A DNA stretch of 5,638 bases, from NCBI GenBank assembly GCA_947165615.1, contig CAMVBD010000121.1, forward strand, positions 1 through 5,638. Reading direction: 5' to 3'. A program made the position numbers and the translations under genes. Position 1 is the stretch's first letter; each line of letters opens with the position of its first letter. The stretch is from an uncultured Clostridia bacterium. GTDB lineage: Bacteria; Bacillota; Clostridia; Oscillospirales; Acutalibacteraceae. The notes beneath the pieces are model-generated. The model searched no databases. It was not told where the DNA came from and worked only from the letters and a program-made list of their open reading frames with translations. Positions 1 through 4,989 of the stretch are shown in pieces.

Positions 1-1696
1 GGACGTCAGGGACAGCGCGTGGATCGGCGGAAACCGCGAGGGCTGGGAGCGCGTGCCCTATTGGCTGGACGGCTTTATCCCGCTGGCGTATCTTTTGGAA
101 GACGAGGCGCTGATCGCAGACGCGAAACGGTACGTCGACGCGATTTTGTCCCGGCAGGAGGAGGACGGCTGGATCTGTCCCTGCCCCAAGGAAAAACGCG
201 CCCGCTACGACACGTGGGCGGTGCAGCTTATTTCCAAGACCCTGACGGTCTATTACGAGTGCTCGGGCGACGAACGGGTGCCGGATGCCTTGTACCGGCT
301 GATGAAAAACTATTACGACCTTTTGAAAAGCGGAGAGATCAAACTGTTCCGCTGGGGCGAATCCAGATGGTTTGAGGTGTTCATCTGCCTCAATTTCCTG
401 CATGAGACCTATGGGGAGGACTGGATCCGTAACCTTGCCCGCCTTTTGAAAGCGCAGGGCTATGATTATGAAAAGGCCGTGGACGCGTGGAAAAAGCCGA
501 GCCACGTGTGGCGCCGGAAGACCCACATCGTCAATCTCGCCATGATGCTCAAAAGCGAGGCGGTGTCCTGCGAGCTCCTGGGCGAAGCCTACACCGACCG
601 GGCGGAGCGTCTGCGCGCGATTCTCGACCGGTATAACGGCACGGCGTTCGACGGCTTTACCGGCGACGAGGTGCTGTCGGGGCTCGACCCCACCAGGGGG
701 ACGGAGCTGTGCGCGGTCGTCGAGCAGATGTACTCCTATGAGCGGCTGTTCGCCTTTACGGGCGACGACAAATGGGCCGAGCGGCTGGAGACGCTGGCCT
801 TCAACGCCCTGCCGGCGACCCTGAGCGCGGACATGTGGACGCACCAGTACGTGCAGCAGGTCAATCAGGTCGCCTGTCAGAAGACCATGCTGATGGCGCC
901 GTTCAGCACCAACGGGCCGAAGGCGCATACGTTTGGGCTGGAACCGAATTTCGGCTGCTGTACCGCAAACTTCAATCAGGGCTGGCCCAAATTCGCCTTG
1001 TCCGCGTTTTTGCGCGGGGAGGACGAGATCCTTTGCGCCGTGCTGCTGCCCTGCGTCCTGAAGGACAAGGGGGTCACGGTGCGCGTCGAGACCGACTATC
1101 CTTTTAAAAACGAAGCCCGCTTTTTTGCGGACGCCGACCGGGCGTTCACGCTGTCCGTACGCGTGCCGTCGTTTGCCAAAAACGTGCGGGTCGACGGCGC
1201 CCCGGCGCCCGCGGGAAACCTGCGCGTCGGCATACAGCCCGGACACACGGAAATCGCCCTCTCCTTTGAGACGGACCCCGTGCTGCTGGACCGTTCGAAC
1301 GGCCTCAAAGCCCTGAAGGTCGGCTCCCTTTTGTTTTCGGTGCCGGTCGCGTATGACAGGATTTTCCACGAGTACGTCCGGGGCGGCGTGGAACGGAAAT
1401 TCCCCTACTGCGACTATGAGCTCGTCCCCCGCTCCAATTGGAATTACGGCTTTGCGGACACGGCTTTTGCGGTCGAGCGCGGGGACGTCGGAAAGATCCC
1501 GTTTTCGGGCGAGGCCCCGCCGGTCAGGGTGACGGCGGCCCTGCAAAAAATCGACTGGGGGCTCAAATTCCCCTACCGCTCGGTCTGCCGCAAAACGCCG
1601 AGGTCGACGCTTCCCCTCTCCGAGCCCGAAACGGTGACGCTTATCCCCTACGGCTGCGCGAAACTGCGCATGACCGAAATGCCGCTGCTGAAATAA
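1..1696 (+). CDS. GH127 (DUF1680) beta-L-arabinofuranosidase-family glycoside hydrolase, 5' end missing
   Basis: The frame is open from base 2 to a TAA at 1694-1696, giving 564 visible residues. The family usually has about 600-650, so some 50-80 N-terminal residues lie off the left edge. The GTG at 53 is not the start, because the conserved stretch AWIGGNREGWERVPYWLDG runs across it. Family knowledge: GH127 enzymes release beta-L-arabinofuranose from plant or glycoprotein glycans, with a zinc-bound cysteine nucleophile (Bifidobacterium HypBA1: Glu338, Cys340, Cys417, Cys418 bind zinc; Glu322 is acid/base). Counting base 2 as codon 1, the GTELC motif supplies Glu235 and Cys237, and FGCCTANFNQGWP supplies Cys319 and Cys320. 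Glu223 in GDEVLSG is the best acid/base candidate. An (alpha/alpha)6 barrel occupies about codons 1-340. Beta-sandwich sequence follows (LSVRVPSFAKNVRVDG) and the family-typical ending is LIPYGCAKLRM. A signal peptide cannot be judged. Substrate specificity within the family is open. Confidence 0.93.
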   Translation, partial: DVRDSAWIGGNREGWERVPYWLDGFIPLAYLLEDEALIADAKRYVDAILSRQEEDGWICPCPKEKRARYDTWAVQLISKTLTVYYECSGDERVPDALYRLMKNYYDLLKSGEIKLFRWGESRWFEVFICLNFLHETYGEDWIRNLARLLKAQGYDYEKAVDAWKKPSHVWRRKTHIVNLAMMLKSEAVSCELLGEAYTDRAERLRAILDRYNGTAFDGFTGDEVLSGLDPTRGTELCAVVEQMYSYERLFAFTGDDKWAERLETLAFNALPATLSADMWTHQYVQQVNQVACQKTMLMAPFSTNGPKAHTFGLEPNFGCCTANFNQGWPKFALSAFLRGEDEILCAVLLPCVLKDKGVTVRVETDYPFKNEARFFADADRAFTLSVRVPSFAKNVRVDGAPAPAGNLRVGIQPGHTEIALSFETDPVLLDRSNGLKALKVGSLLFSVPVAYDRIFHEYVRGGVERKFPYCDYELVPRSNWNYGFADTAFAVERGDVGKIPFSGEAPPVRVTAALQKIDWGLKFPYRSVCRKTPRSTLPLSEPETVTLIPYGCAKLRMTEMPLLK

Positions 1697-1712
1697 CACG
1701 GACAAAGACGAA

Positions 1713-1738
1713 GCCCCGACGGACCGTTCCGCCGGGGC
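1713..1738. terminator. Bidirectional hairpin terminator between convergent genes
   Basis: GCCCCGACGGA and TCCGCCGGGGC pair over 11 positions with one A-C mismatch around a CCGT tetraloop. It sits in the 58-bp gap between the GH127 stop and the DUF4353 stop. On the plus strand it is followed by a weak T-rich run (1740-1750). On the minus strand it is followed by TTCGTCTTTG. Neither U tract is perfect, but the position between two converging stops makes a shared terminator likely. Confidence 0.7.
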
Positions 1739-1754
1739 GTTGCTGTATTTTGGC

Positions 1755-3449
1755 TCAGAAGCGCTTGCCGCCCATTGCGCCGCCCATGCCCTGCACGGTG
1801 GAGTAGTAGAGGCCGGAGCCGAAATCGAGGGAAACGGCGTTTGCGCCGACCGAGAGGCTGTAGGTCTTGCCCTCCTCGAGCGAGGGGGAGGTGTAGACGG
1901 CGGTGGAAAACGCCTTGGTCGCGGTAAAGGTAAAGCCCGAGCCGTCGTCGACGGTGATGACGTCGCCCGCTTTTCCGGAGACGGAGACGAGGGCGCTGGG
2001 CTGTGTGCCGGCGTTAAAGTTGACCGCCATGCCCGCGCTGCCGAGGGCGAGGACGGTGCCGCCCGTGACGGAGCACACACAGTTTTGTCCGTCGCCGACG
2101 TCCAGCGCGCCGTTGCCACTGTCCGTGGGGCCCTCGACGATGACGATGCCGCCCGTGACGTAAAGGGAGCCGTTGGAGTCGAGGCCGTCGCCGCCGGAAT
2201 TGACGTACACGCTGCCGCCGGAGACGGTCAGGGTGCCGGTGGCGGAGGCGCCCCAGGGGCCGACCTCGGCGGACGTGGTGTCGGAGCCGCCCGCGGCGTT
2301 GACGCCGTCGTCGGAGGCGGTGACGCTGACGGTGCCGCCCGCAAGATTGACCGTTTCAGCCTCGAGTCCCTCATAGGACTTTTGGACCGTCAGTTCGCCG
2401 CCCGTAACGGTGATGGCGCCGTCGGCGTGCACGCCGTCGTCGGAGGAGGACAGGGTCGTGACGCCCGCGCCGACTTCGACGTCAGAACCCGCGGAGATCG
2501 CGTCGTCCGCGGCGTCGACGGTCAGGGACGCGTCGCCGAGGGTGATCACGCCGTCGCACTTGAGGCCCTTTTGGGAGGTGGAGGTCTTGGCGTTCCCGCG
2601 GCCGCCGCCCGCCGTAATGCGCACGCTCCCGCCCGCAAGCGTCAGGCTGCCGGTAAACGCCGCGGCGTCCGTGCCGACGTCGATCCCGTCGTACCCGGCG
2701 GTCACGTTCAGCGTGCCGTCGGTCATCAGAAAGTAAGAGGTGCCTTCGTCGTTTTTGACCTGGACGCCGTCGTGCCCGGCTTCGATGTTCACCGTGCCGC
2801 CGCCGATGCGCACGCTGTCGCCGGCGTCGAGGCCGATCTTGCCGGCGCTGACGTTCAGGGTCGCGCCGGTCAGACGCAGGTCGTTGTTGCACTTCACGCC
2901 GTCGTCGTCCGCGGCGTCGACGGTCAGCGTCCCGGTGCCGTTGACGGTCAAATCGTCCTTTGCGTCCACAGCGGCGGCGCCGGAGGACGCAAGCGTACAG
3001 TCGCCGACGACCTGCAAAATCACCTTGTCGGCGTTTTCGACCGTGATGCACGCGCCGGCGTCGTTTGTCATGGTGACGGAATCGAGGATGAGATAGATAT
3101 TGCCGGATTTTGTGGAGTCGTCCACAACGATTTGCACGTTTTCACTGCTGCCCGTGACCCGGTATATGCCCTTGGACGTGACGGTCACGGTGGAGCCGGA
3201 CGAGCCGCGGGTGGTGTCGGAAAGGGTCCCTTCGCCGCCGGAAAGGGTGATCTCGGCGTTCGGGGTCTCGTTTGTCACGTCCTTATAGTCGCCGTCCGAA
3301 AACGCGTCGGAAACAAGCGCGGGATCGACGGTCACGGTCTCGACGGCGGCGCCGGGCGTCCCGTCGGTATTTTCATCCTTCTCCGAGCAGGCGGACAGCG
3401 CCGTCAGCAGAAGCGCAAGGATCAGAAGTATCGCAAAAAACTTTTTCAT
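1755..3449 (-). CDS. DUF4353 / Cthe_2159-like carbohydrate-binding beta-helix lipoprotein
   Basis: The protein has 564 residues from the ATG at 3449. It starts with a lipoprotein signal: MKKFF, a hydrophobic stretch (residues 6-18), then lipobox LSAC with Cys21 as the lipidated residue. An acidic linker (22-60) precedes a long repetitive region (about 65-500) of short beta strands and Gly/Asp turns. DDG-type turns recur at residues 182-184, 226-228 (HDG), 253-255 (YDG), 337-339, 380-382 and 420-422 (GDG), with phrases such as LTVNGTGTLTVDAADDDG and GTVNIEAGHDGVQVKN. This is the signature of the DUF4353 family, whose founding Clostridium thermocellum member Cthe_2159 is a calcium-containing parallel beta-helix that binds acidic polysaccharides. 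A final non-repeat domain (about 500-550) ends in a Gly/Met tail, GMGGAMGGKRF. Upstream frame extension to 3686 is repeat DNA and is not counted. Surface anchoring is well supported. The ligand is inferred from the family, and no catalytic site is recognised. Confidence 0.93.
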   Translation of the reverse strand: MKKFFAILLILALLLTALSACSEKDENTDGTPGAAVETVTVDPALVSDAFSDGDYKDVTNETPNAEITLSGGEGTLSDTTRGSSGSTVTVTSKGIYRVTGSSENVQIVVDDSTKSGNIYLILDSVTMTNDAGACITVENADKVILQVVGDCTLASSGAAAVDAKDDLTVNGTGTLTVDAADDDGVKCNNDLRLTGATLNVSAGKIGLDAGDSVRIGGGTVNIEAGHDGVQVKNDEGTSYFLMTDGTLNVTAGYDGIDVGTDAAAFTGSLTLAGGSVRITAGGGRGNAKTSTSQKGLKCDGVITLGDASLTVDAADDAISAGSDVEVGAGVTTLSSSDDGVHADGAITVTGGELTVQKSYEGLEAETVNLAGGTVSVTASDDGVNAAGGSDTTSAEVGPWGASATGTLTVSGGSVYVNSGGDGLDSNGSLYVTGGIVIVEGPTDSGNGALDVGDGQNCVCSVTGGTVLALGSAGMAVNFNAGTQPSALVSVSGKAGDVITVDDGSGFTFTATKAFSTAVYTSPSLEEGKTYSLSVGANAVSLDFGSGLYYSTVQGMGGAMGGKRF

Positions 3450-3458
3450 GGTAGTCAG

Positions 3459-3465
3459 TCCTTTC
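3459..3465 (-). promoter_or_regulatory. Ribosome binding site fixing the DUF4353 start
   Basis: On the minus strand GAAAGGA ends 9 bases before the ATG at 3449. The next in-frame ATG upstream (3467) overlaps this motif and would add MKGLTT before the basic MKKFF start of the signal peptide. The motif and the clean lipoprotein signal together select 3449. Confidence 0.75.
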
Positions 3466-3467
3466 AT

Positions 3468-3486
3468 AGTCGCCTGCGGCGACGGG
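3468..3486 (+). repeat. 19-bp direct repeat with GTCGCC hairpin, copy 1
   Basis: AGTCGCCTGCGGCGACGGG occurs here and again, identically, at 3709-3727. The core GTCGCC-TGC-GGCGAC folds into a 6-bp stem with a 3-base loop. The copies enclose 222 bp of other repeat sequence. Confidence 0.8.
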
Positions 3487-3501
3487 CGCACGGGTGCACG
3501 G
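3469..3501 (-). repeat. REP-like unit, copy 1 (minus orientation)
   Basis: Read on the minus strand, a tandem head CCGTGCAC-CCGTGCGC-CCG (3501 to 3483) runs directly into the hairpin GTCGCC-GCA-GGCGAC (3483 to 3469), stem 6, triloop. The head matches that of the unit at 3853-3887 in 18 of 19 bases, but the hairpin stem is different. It lies in the leader just upstream of the DUF4353 ribosome binding site. Confidence 0.7.
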
Positions 3502-3531
3502 GGCCGAGGATTCGCCGCCGCCGGTGGAAGA

Positions 3532-3552
3532 CTCCCCCGCAGTGCGGGGGAG
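3532..3552. repeat. GC-rich perfect hairpin CTCCCCCGC-AGT-GCGGGGGAG
   Basis: A perfect 9-bp stem closes on a 3-base loop. It is followed after two bases by a second perfect hairpin and then by GAGGGGGA, which could pair with the left arm of this stem as an alternative fold. This CCCCC-hairpin/GTCGAC-hairpin arrangement resembles dispersed intergenic repeats that I associate with clostridial gut genomes. That association is from memory and has not been searched. Confidence 0.7.
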
Positions 3553-3554
3553 AT

Positions 3555-3569
3555 GTCGACGAAGTCGAC
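3555..3569. repeat. Perfect hairpin GTCGAC-GAA-GTCGAC
   Basis: A 6-bp stem with a GAA triloop. Each arm is itself a 6-bp palindrome, so the arms form both a direct and an inverted repeat. It lies 2 bases after the 3532-3552 hairpin and is probably part of the same repeat element. Confidence 0.7.
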
Positions 3570-3708
3570 AGAGGGGGACGGCCCGGTTAGGGATGAAGGC
3601 GAACCGCAGGCCGGAGGAAACAGGGAGAAAGGCGAGCGAGGGAGCGAAGACTTTCGACCAATGTTTCCGACTGGGCCGTCAGGCACGGGTGCGCGGGATT
3701 ATTTTCAG

Positions 3709-3727
3709 AGTCGCCTGCGGCGACGGG
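3709..3727 (+). repeat. 19-bp direct repeat with GTCGCC hairpin, copy 2
   Basis: Identical over 19 bases to 3468-3486, including the 6-bp stem and TGC loop. Unlike copy 1 it is not joined to a full CCGTGCGCCCG head; AT-rich sequence follows instead. If the candidate promoter at 3736-3764 is real, this hairpin would lie at the very 5' end of the DUF4353 transcript. Confidence 0.75.
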
Positions 3728-3735
3728 AAAACGAT

Positions 3736-3764
3736 ATGTTACGATAAAAACAATGTGTAATCAA
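3736..3764 (-). promoter_or_regulatory. Candidate sigma-A-type promoter for DUF4353
   Basis: On the minus strand TTGATT (3764 to 3759; 4 of 6 matches to TTGACA) is separated by exactly 17 bases from TAACAT (3741 to 3736; 4 of 6 matches to TATAAT). It lies within the only AT-rich stretch between the DUF4956 and DUF4353 genes. Transcription would start near 3729 and give a leader of about 280 bases. The boxes are weak; spacing and base composition are the main support. Confidence 0.35.
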
Positions 3765-3804
3765 ATAATCTGACGGTATACGGATCAGGTATTTCATACG
3801 ATTT

Positions 3805-3827
3805 CCGTGTGCCCGCCGCGAAGCGGC
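3805..3827 (+). repeat. REP-like unit, divergent copy 2
   Basis: Head CCGTGTGCCCG (3805-3815; one mismatch to CCGTGCGCCCG) joins a shorter hairpin GCCGC-GAA-GCGGC (3815-3827), stem 5, triloop. It sits 26 bases from the next unit in the same orientation, so the two form a tandem pair. Confidence 0.55.
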
Positions 3828-3852
3828 ATAATCATCCCCGTATGCCCGCGAA

Positions 3853-3887
3853 CCGTGCGCCCGTGCGCCCGCCGCGCGCAGCGCGGC
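3853..3887 (+). repeat. REP-like unit, copy 3, just after the DUF4956 stop
   Basis: A tandem head CCGTGCGC-CCGTGCGC-CCG (3853-3871) runs into the hairpin GCCGCGC-GCA-GCGCGGC (3871-3887), perfect 7-bp stem. Bases 3860-3887 match 4988-5015 in 27 of 28 positions. The hairpin begins 3 bases beyond the minus-strand stop codon of the DUF4956 gene. It has no U tract on the minus strand, so it is more likely a 3'-end stabilising or attenuating element than a classical terminator. Confidence 0.75.
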
Positions 3888-3890
3888 CTA

Positions 3891-4562
3891 TCACAGCTGA
3901 TTATTCGCCTCGACGTACGGCAGGACGGAAATCTCGAGGTTGCCGTTTTTGGTGCGCAGTTCGTCGATGAAGGTCTTTTCCTCCTTCGGGTCCTTCAGTT
4001 TGACGCGGAAGGACAGGCGGAACATGGAGCCCATGCCGGTGGTCTTGACGCCGACGTTTTCCCATTCCTTGAGGTAGTGGGCAAAGGTATCGTCAAAGAC
4101 GTCGGTGTAGTCGAGGGCTTCGGGGATGGTAACTTTTAAGAGTTTTTCCGCCGCGGCCTTGTGCTCAAAGACCGGCAGCATGGAGATGAGGAAATACAGC
4201 GCCGCCATGCCGATGAGAATGATTGCGCCGTAGCCGAGGTAGCCCATGCCGAACGCGACGCCGCCGCTCATGGCGATGAGGATGGACGCGAGTTCATCCG
4301 CCGTGCCCTGCGCCGAACGGAAGCGGATGAGGGCGAACGCGCCGCCGAAGGCCACGCCCGCGCCGATGTTGCCGGCCACAAACGTGATGACCGTGGCGAT
4401 GACGAAGGGCAAAATGGCGTTGACGAGGAAGAAGCGCTTGGTGGAGCGCACCTTAAAGCTCATGATCCAGGCGTAAATGAGGCCGGCGGCGAGCGAGACG
4501 CCCGCCATGGTGAAAAACTGGGTCACGGTGACGGAGGTGGAGGTAAAGACGGAGTCGAACAT
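3891..4562 (-). CDS. DUF4956 domain-containing membrane protein
   Basis: A complete 223-residue protein. The N-terminal half is membrane-embedded: hydrophobic segments at about residues 15-36 and 44-63, a Gly/Ala-rich stretch (64-79), then about 91-108 and 110-130. A soluble mixed alpha/beta domain (about 135-223) follows, with alternating basic and acidic residues (FRLSFRVKLKDPKEEK). The family hallmark is the Arg/Gly motif RFRSAQGTADELA (residues 80-92) followed by the small-residue helix MSGGVAFGMGYLGYG. The length is usual for the family. DUF4956 has no proven biochemical role that I know of. It is commonly encoded next to VTC-domain proteins in Firmicutes, as here, so it is plausibly the membrane partner of the polymerase-like enzyme encoded upstream. 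The start is supported by a strong ribosome binding site 6 bases upstream. Confidence 0.95.
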   Translation of the reverse strand: MFDSVFTSTSVTVTQFFTMAGVSLAAGLIYAWIMSFKVRSTKRFFLVNAILPFVIATVITFVAGNIGAGVAFGGAFALIRFRSAQGTADELASILIAMSGGVAFGMGYLGYGAIILIGMAALYFLISMLPVFEHKAAAEKLLKVTIPEALDYTDVFDDTFAHYLKEWENVGVKTTGMGSMFRLSFRVKLKDPKEEKTFIDELRTKNGNLEISVLPYVEANNQL

Positions 4563-4568
4563 GGGGAA

Positions 4569-4579
4569 CCTTCCTTTCT
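4569..4579 (-). promoter_or_regulatory. Strong ribosome binding site of the DUF4956 gene
   Basis: On the minus strand AGAAAGGAAGG ends 6 bases before the ATG at 4562. It carries two overlapping Shine-Dalgarno cores (AAAGGA and GGAAGG) and fixes this start. Confidence 0.75.
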
Positions 4580-4584
4580 GGGAC

Positions 4585-4628
4585 GATGTTGGGTGTTGGG
4601 TGTTGGATGTCGGAGCCTGCGGCTCGCA
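4585..4628 (+). repeat. GTTGGGT heptamer plus CGGAGCC hairpin block, copy 1
   Basis: GAT is followed by heptamers GTTGGGT, GTTGGGT and GTTGGAT (4588-4608), then CGGAGCCTGCGGCTCGCA (4611-4628), whose core GAGCC-TGC-GGCTC is a 5-bp triloop hairpin. The same arrangement recurs at 4694-4730. It ends close to the DUF4956 ribosome binding site. Confidence 0.75.
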
Positions 4629-4640
4629 TTTTAATCAGGT

Positions 4641-4655
4641 AAGGACGCAGTCCTT
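4641..4655. repeat. Hairpin AAGGAC-GCA-GTCCTT
   Basis: A perfect 6-bp stem with a GCA triloop lies between the two heptamer blocks. A T-rich run follows on the plus strand, which looks terminator-like, but there is no plus-strand gene upstream for it to end. Confidence 0.6.
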
Positions 4656-4660
4656 CCGAA

Positions 4661-4693
4661 TTTCATCTTTTATCTTTTATATTTTATCTTTAT
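4661..4693. repeat. AT-rich tract with iterated ATCTTTT units
   Basis: About 33 bases made almost only of A and T with occasional C, in quasi-tandem units ATCTTTT, ATCTTTT, ATATTTT, ATCTTT. It stands out sharply in an otherwise very GC-rich space. On the minus strand it is A-rich and could supply a -10 element or an UP-like tract for DUF4956, but no -35 box is seen at the right distance. Confidence 0.5.
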
Positions 4694-4730
4694 GATGTTG
4701 GGTGTTGGGTGGCGGAGCCTGCGGCTCGCA
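4694..4730 (+). repeat. GTTGGGT heptamer plus CGGAGCC hairpin block, copy 2
   Basis: GAT, two GTTGGGT heptamers (4697-4710), then the identical 18-base CGGAGCCTGCGGCTCGCA (4713-4730). It has one heptamer fewer than copy 1, so the heptamer number appears to vary between copies. Confidence 0.75.
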
Positions 4731-4738
4731 ACATTCCC

Positions 4739-4768
4739 GTAGGGGCCGACGCCCCCGGCGGCCCGCGA
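4739..4768 (+). repeat. 30-bp perfect inverted repeat, left arm
   Basis: Begins GTAGGGGCCGACGCCC and ends CCCGCGA. Its exact reverse complement is at 4931-4960. An internal GGGGC-CGAC-GCCCC can also fold locally. The two arms bound a 222-bp unit. Confidence 0.85.
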
Positions 4769-4781
4769 GGGACGCGGTAAC
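4742..4781 (+). repeat. 40-bp direct repeat, copy 1
   Basis: Matches 4807-4846 in 39 of 40 bases; the last 34 (from GACGCCCCC to GCGGTAAC) are identical. It overlaps the left arm of the inverted repeat and extends it by GGGACGCGGTAAC, which the right arm lacks. Confidence 0.85.
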
Positions 4782-4806
4782 TTGCGGGTCATGCGGTTTT
4801 CCTGGC

Positions 4807-4846
4807 GGGGCAGACGCCCCCGGCGGCCCGCGAGGGACGCGGTAAC
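4807..4846 (+). repeat. 40-bp direct repeat, copy 2
   Basis: Second copy, inside the inverted-repeat unit, offset 65 bp from the first, with a single C-to-A difference in the GGGGC(C/A)GAC head. It also pairs in part with the right arm at 4931-4960, so more than one large fold of the unit is possible. Confidence 0.85.
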
Positions 4847-4876
4847 GGAGCCCGGACATGGTCTATTCGATGGGTT

Positions 4877-4894
4877 ACGAATTGACAGATTCGT
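4877..4894. repeat. Hairpin ACGAAT-TGACAG-ATTCGT
   Basis: A perfect 6-bp stem with a 6-base loop in the relatively AT-rich centre of the inverted-repeat unit. It is enclosed by a further 7-bp pairing, AGCCCGG (4849-4855) with CCGGGCT (4902-4908), so the centre can form a nested cruciform or hairpin. Confidence 0.5.
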
Positions 4895-4930
4895 CGATTT
4901 GCCGGGCTGCGTTATGGTAAACGGGATTCG

Positions 4931-4960
4931 TCGCGGGCCGCCGGGGGCGTCGGCCCCTAC
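4931..4960 (-). repeat. 30-bp perfect inverted repeat, right arm
   Basis: Exact reverse complement of 4739-4768. It ends in GGCCCCTAC and is followed by the AATGG/GGAATTG stem region and then by the REP-like unit at the VTC stop. Confidence 0.85.
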
Positions 4961-4963
4961 AAT

Positions 4964-4989
4964 GGAATTGCGCCATTTATCACAATTCC
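4964..4989. repeat. Hairpin GGAATTG...CAATTCC with an alternative stem
   Basis: A 7-bp stem encloses a 12-base loop. AATGG (4961-4965) can instead pair with CCATT (4973-4977), which excludes the first fold. On the minus strand this lies shortly downstream of the VTC stop. There is no U tract. Confidence 0.45.

Larger units (their letters stand above)
3450..3890. other. 441-bp intergenic region: hairpin repeats, AT-rich island, probable leader of DUF4353
   Basis: No credible gene is present. From the DUF4353 start outward it contains a REP-like unit in minus orientation (3469-3501), two adjacent hairpins (3532-3552 and 3555-3569), a purine-rich stretch (3610-3650), a second copy of the GTCGCC hairpin (3709-3727), an AT-rich island (3728-3804) with a candidate promoter, and two plus-orientation REP-like units (3805-3827 and 3853-3887) ending 4 bases from the DUF4956 stop codon. 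The open frames here have the Arg/Pro/Gly-rich composition of GC-rich repeat DNA and lack ribosome binding sites. Confidence 0.75.

Noticed and set aside
53..55. GTG as start of the GH127 gene
   Set aside because: Conserved family sequence (AWIGGNREGWERV) continues upstream in the same frame to the window edge.
1740..3590. Long plus-strand open frame (616 codons) opposite the DUF4353 gene
   Set aside because: It is antisense to a clear lipoprotein gene; its Gly/Ala/Val/Asp/Arg-rich translation mirrors the repetitive beta-helix codons, it has no recognisable domain, and it runs on into repeat DNA.
3450..3686. N-terminal extension of the DUF4353 frame (79 extra codons)
   Set aside because: It translates hairpin repeats and lies before a proper ribosome binding site and a complete lipoprotein signal at 3449, which must be N-terminal to work.
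4161..4634. Plus-strand open frame of 157 codons opposite DUF4956
   Set aside because: It is a shadow of the DUF4956 gene; its Asp/Glu/His/Arg-rich composition follows from the reverse strand of membrane-protein codons, and it ends in repeat DNA.
4641..4680. Rho-independent terminator on the plus strand (hairpin plus T-rich run)
   Set aside because: No plus-strand gene lies upstream for it to terminate, and the T-rich run begins several bases after the stem. Recorded as a hairpin and an AT tract only.
4585..4960. CRISPR array
   Set aside because: The repeats differ in length and type, are too few, lack regular 30-40 bp spacers, and no cas gene is present.
3469..4960. Both repeat-enclosed segments measuring 222 bp (3487-3708 and 4739-4960)
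   Set aside because: The equal lengths are most likely coincidence: the contents and flanking repeat types (direct versus inverted) are unrelated.
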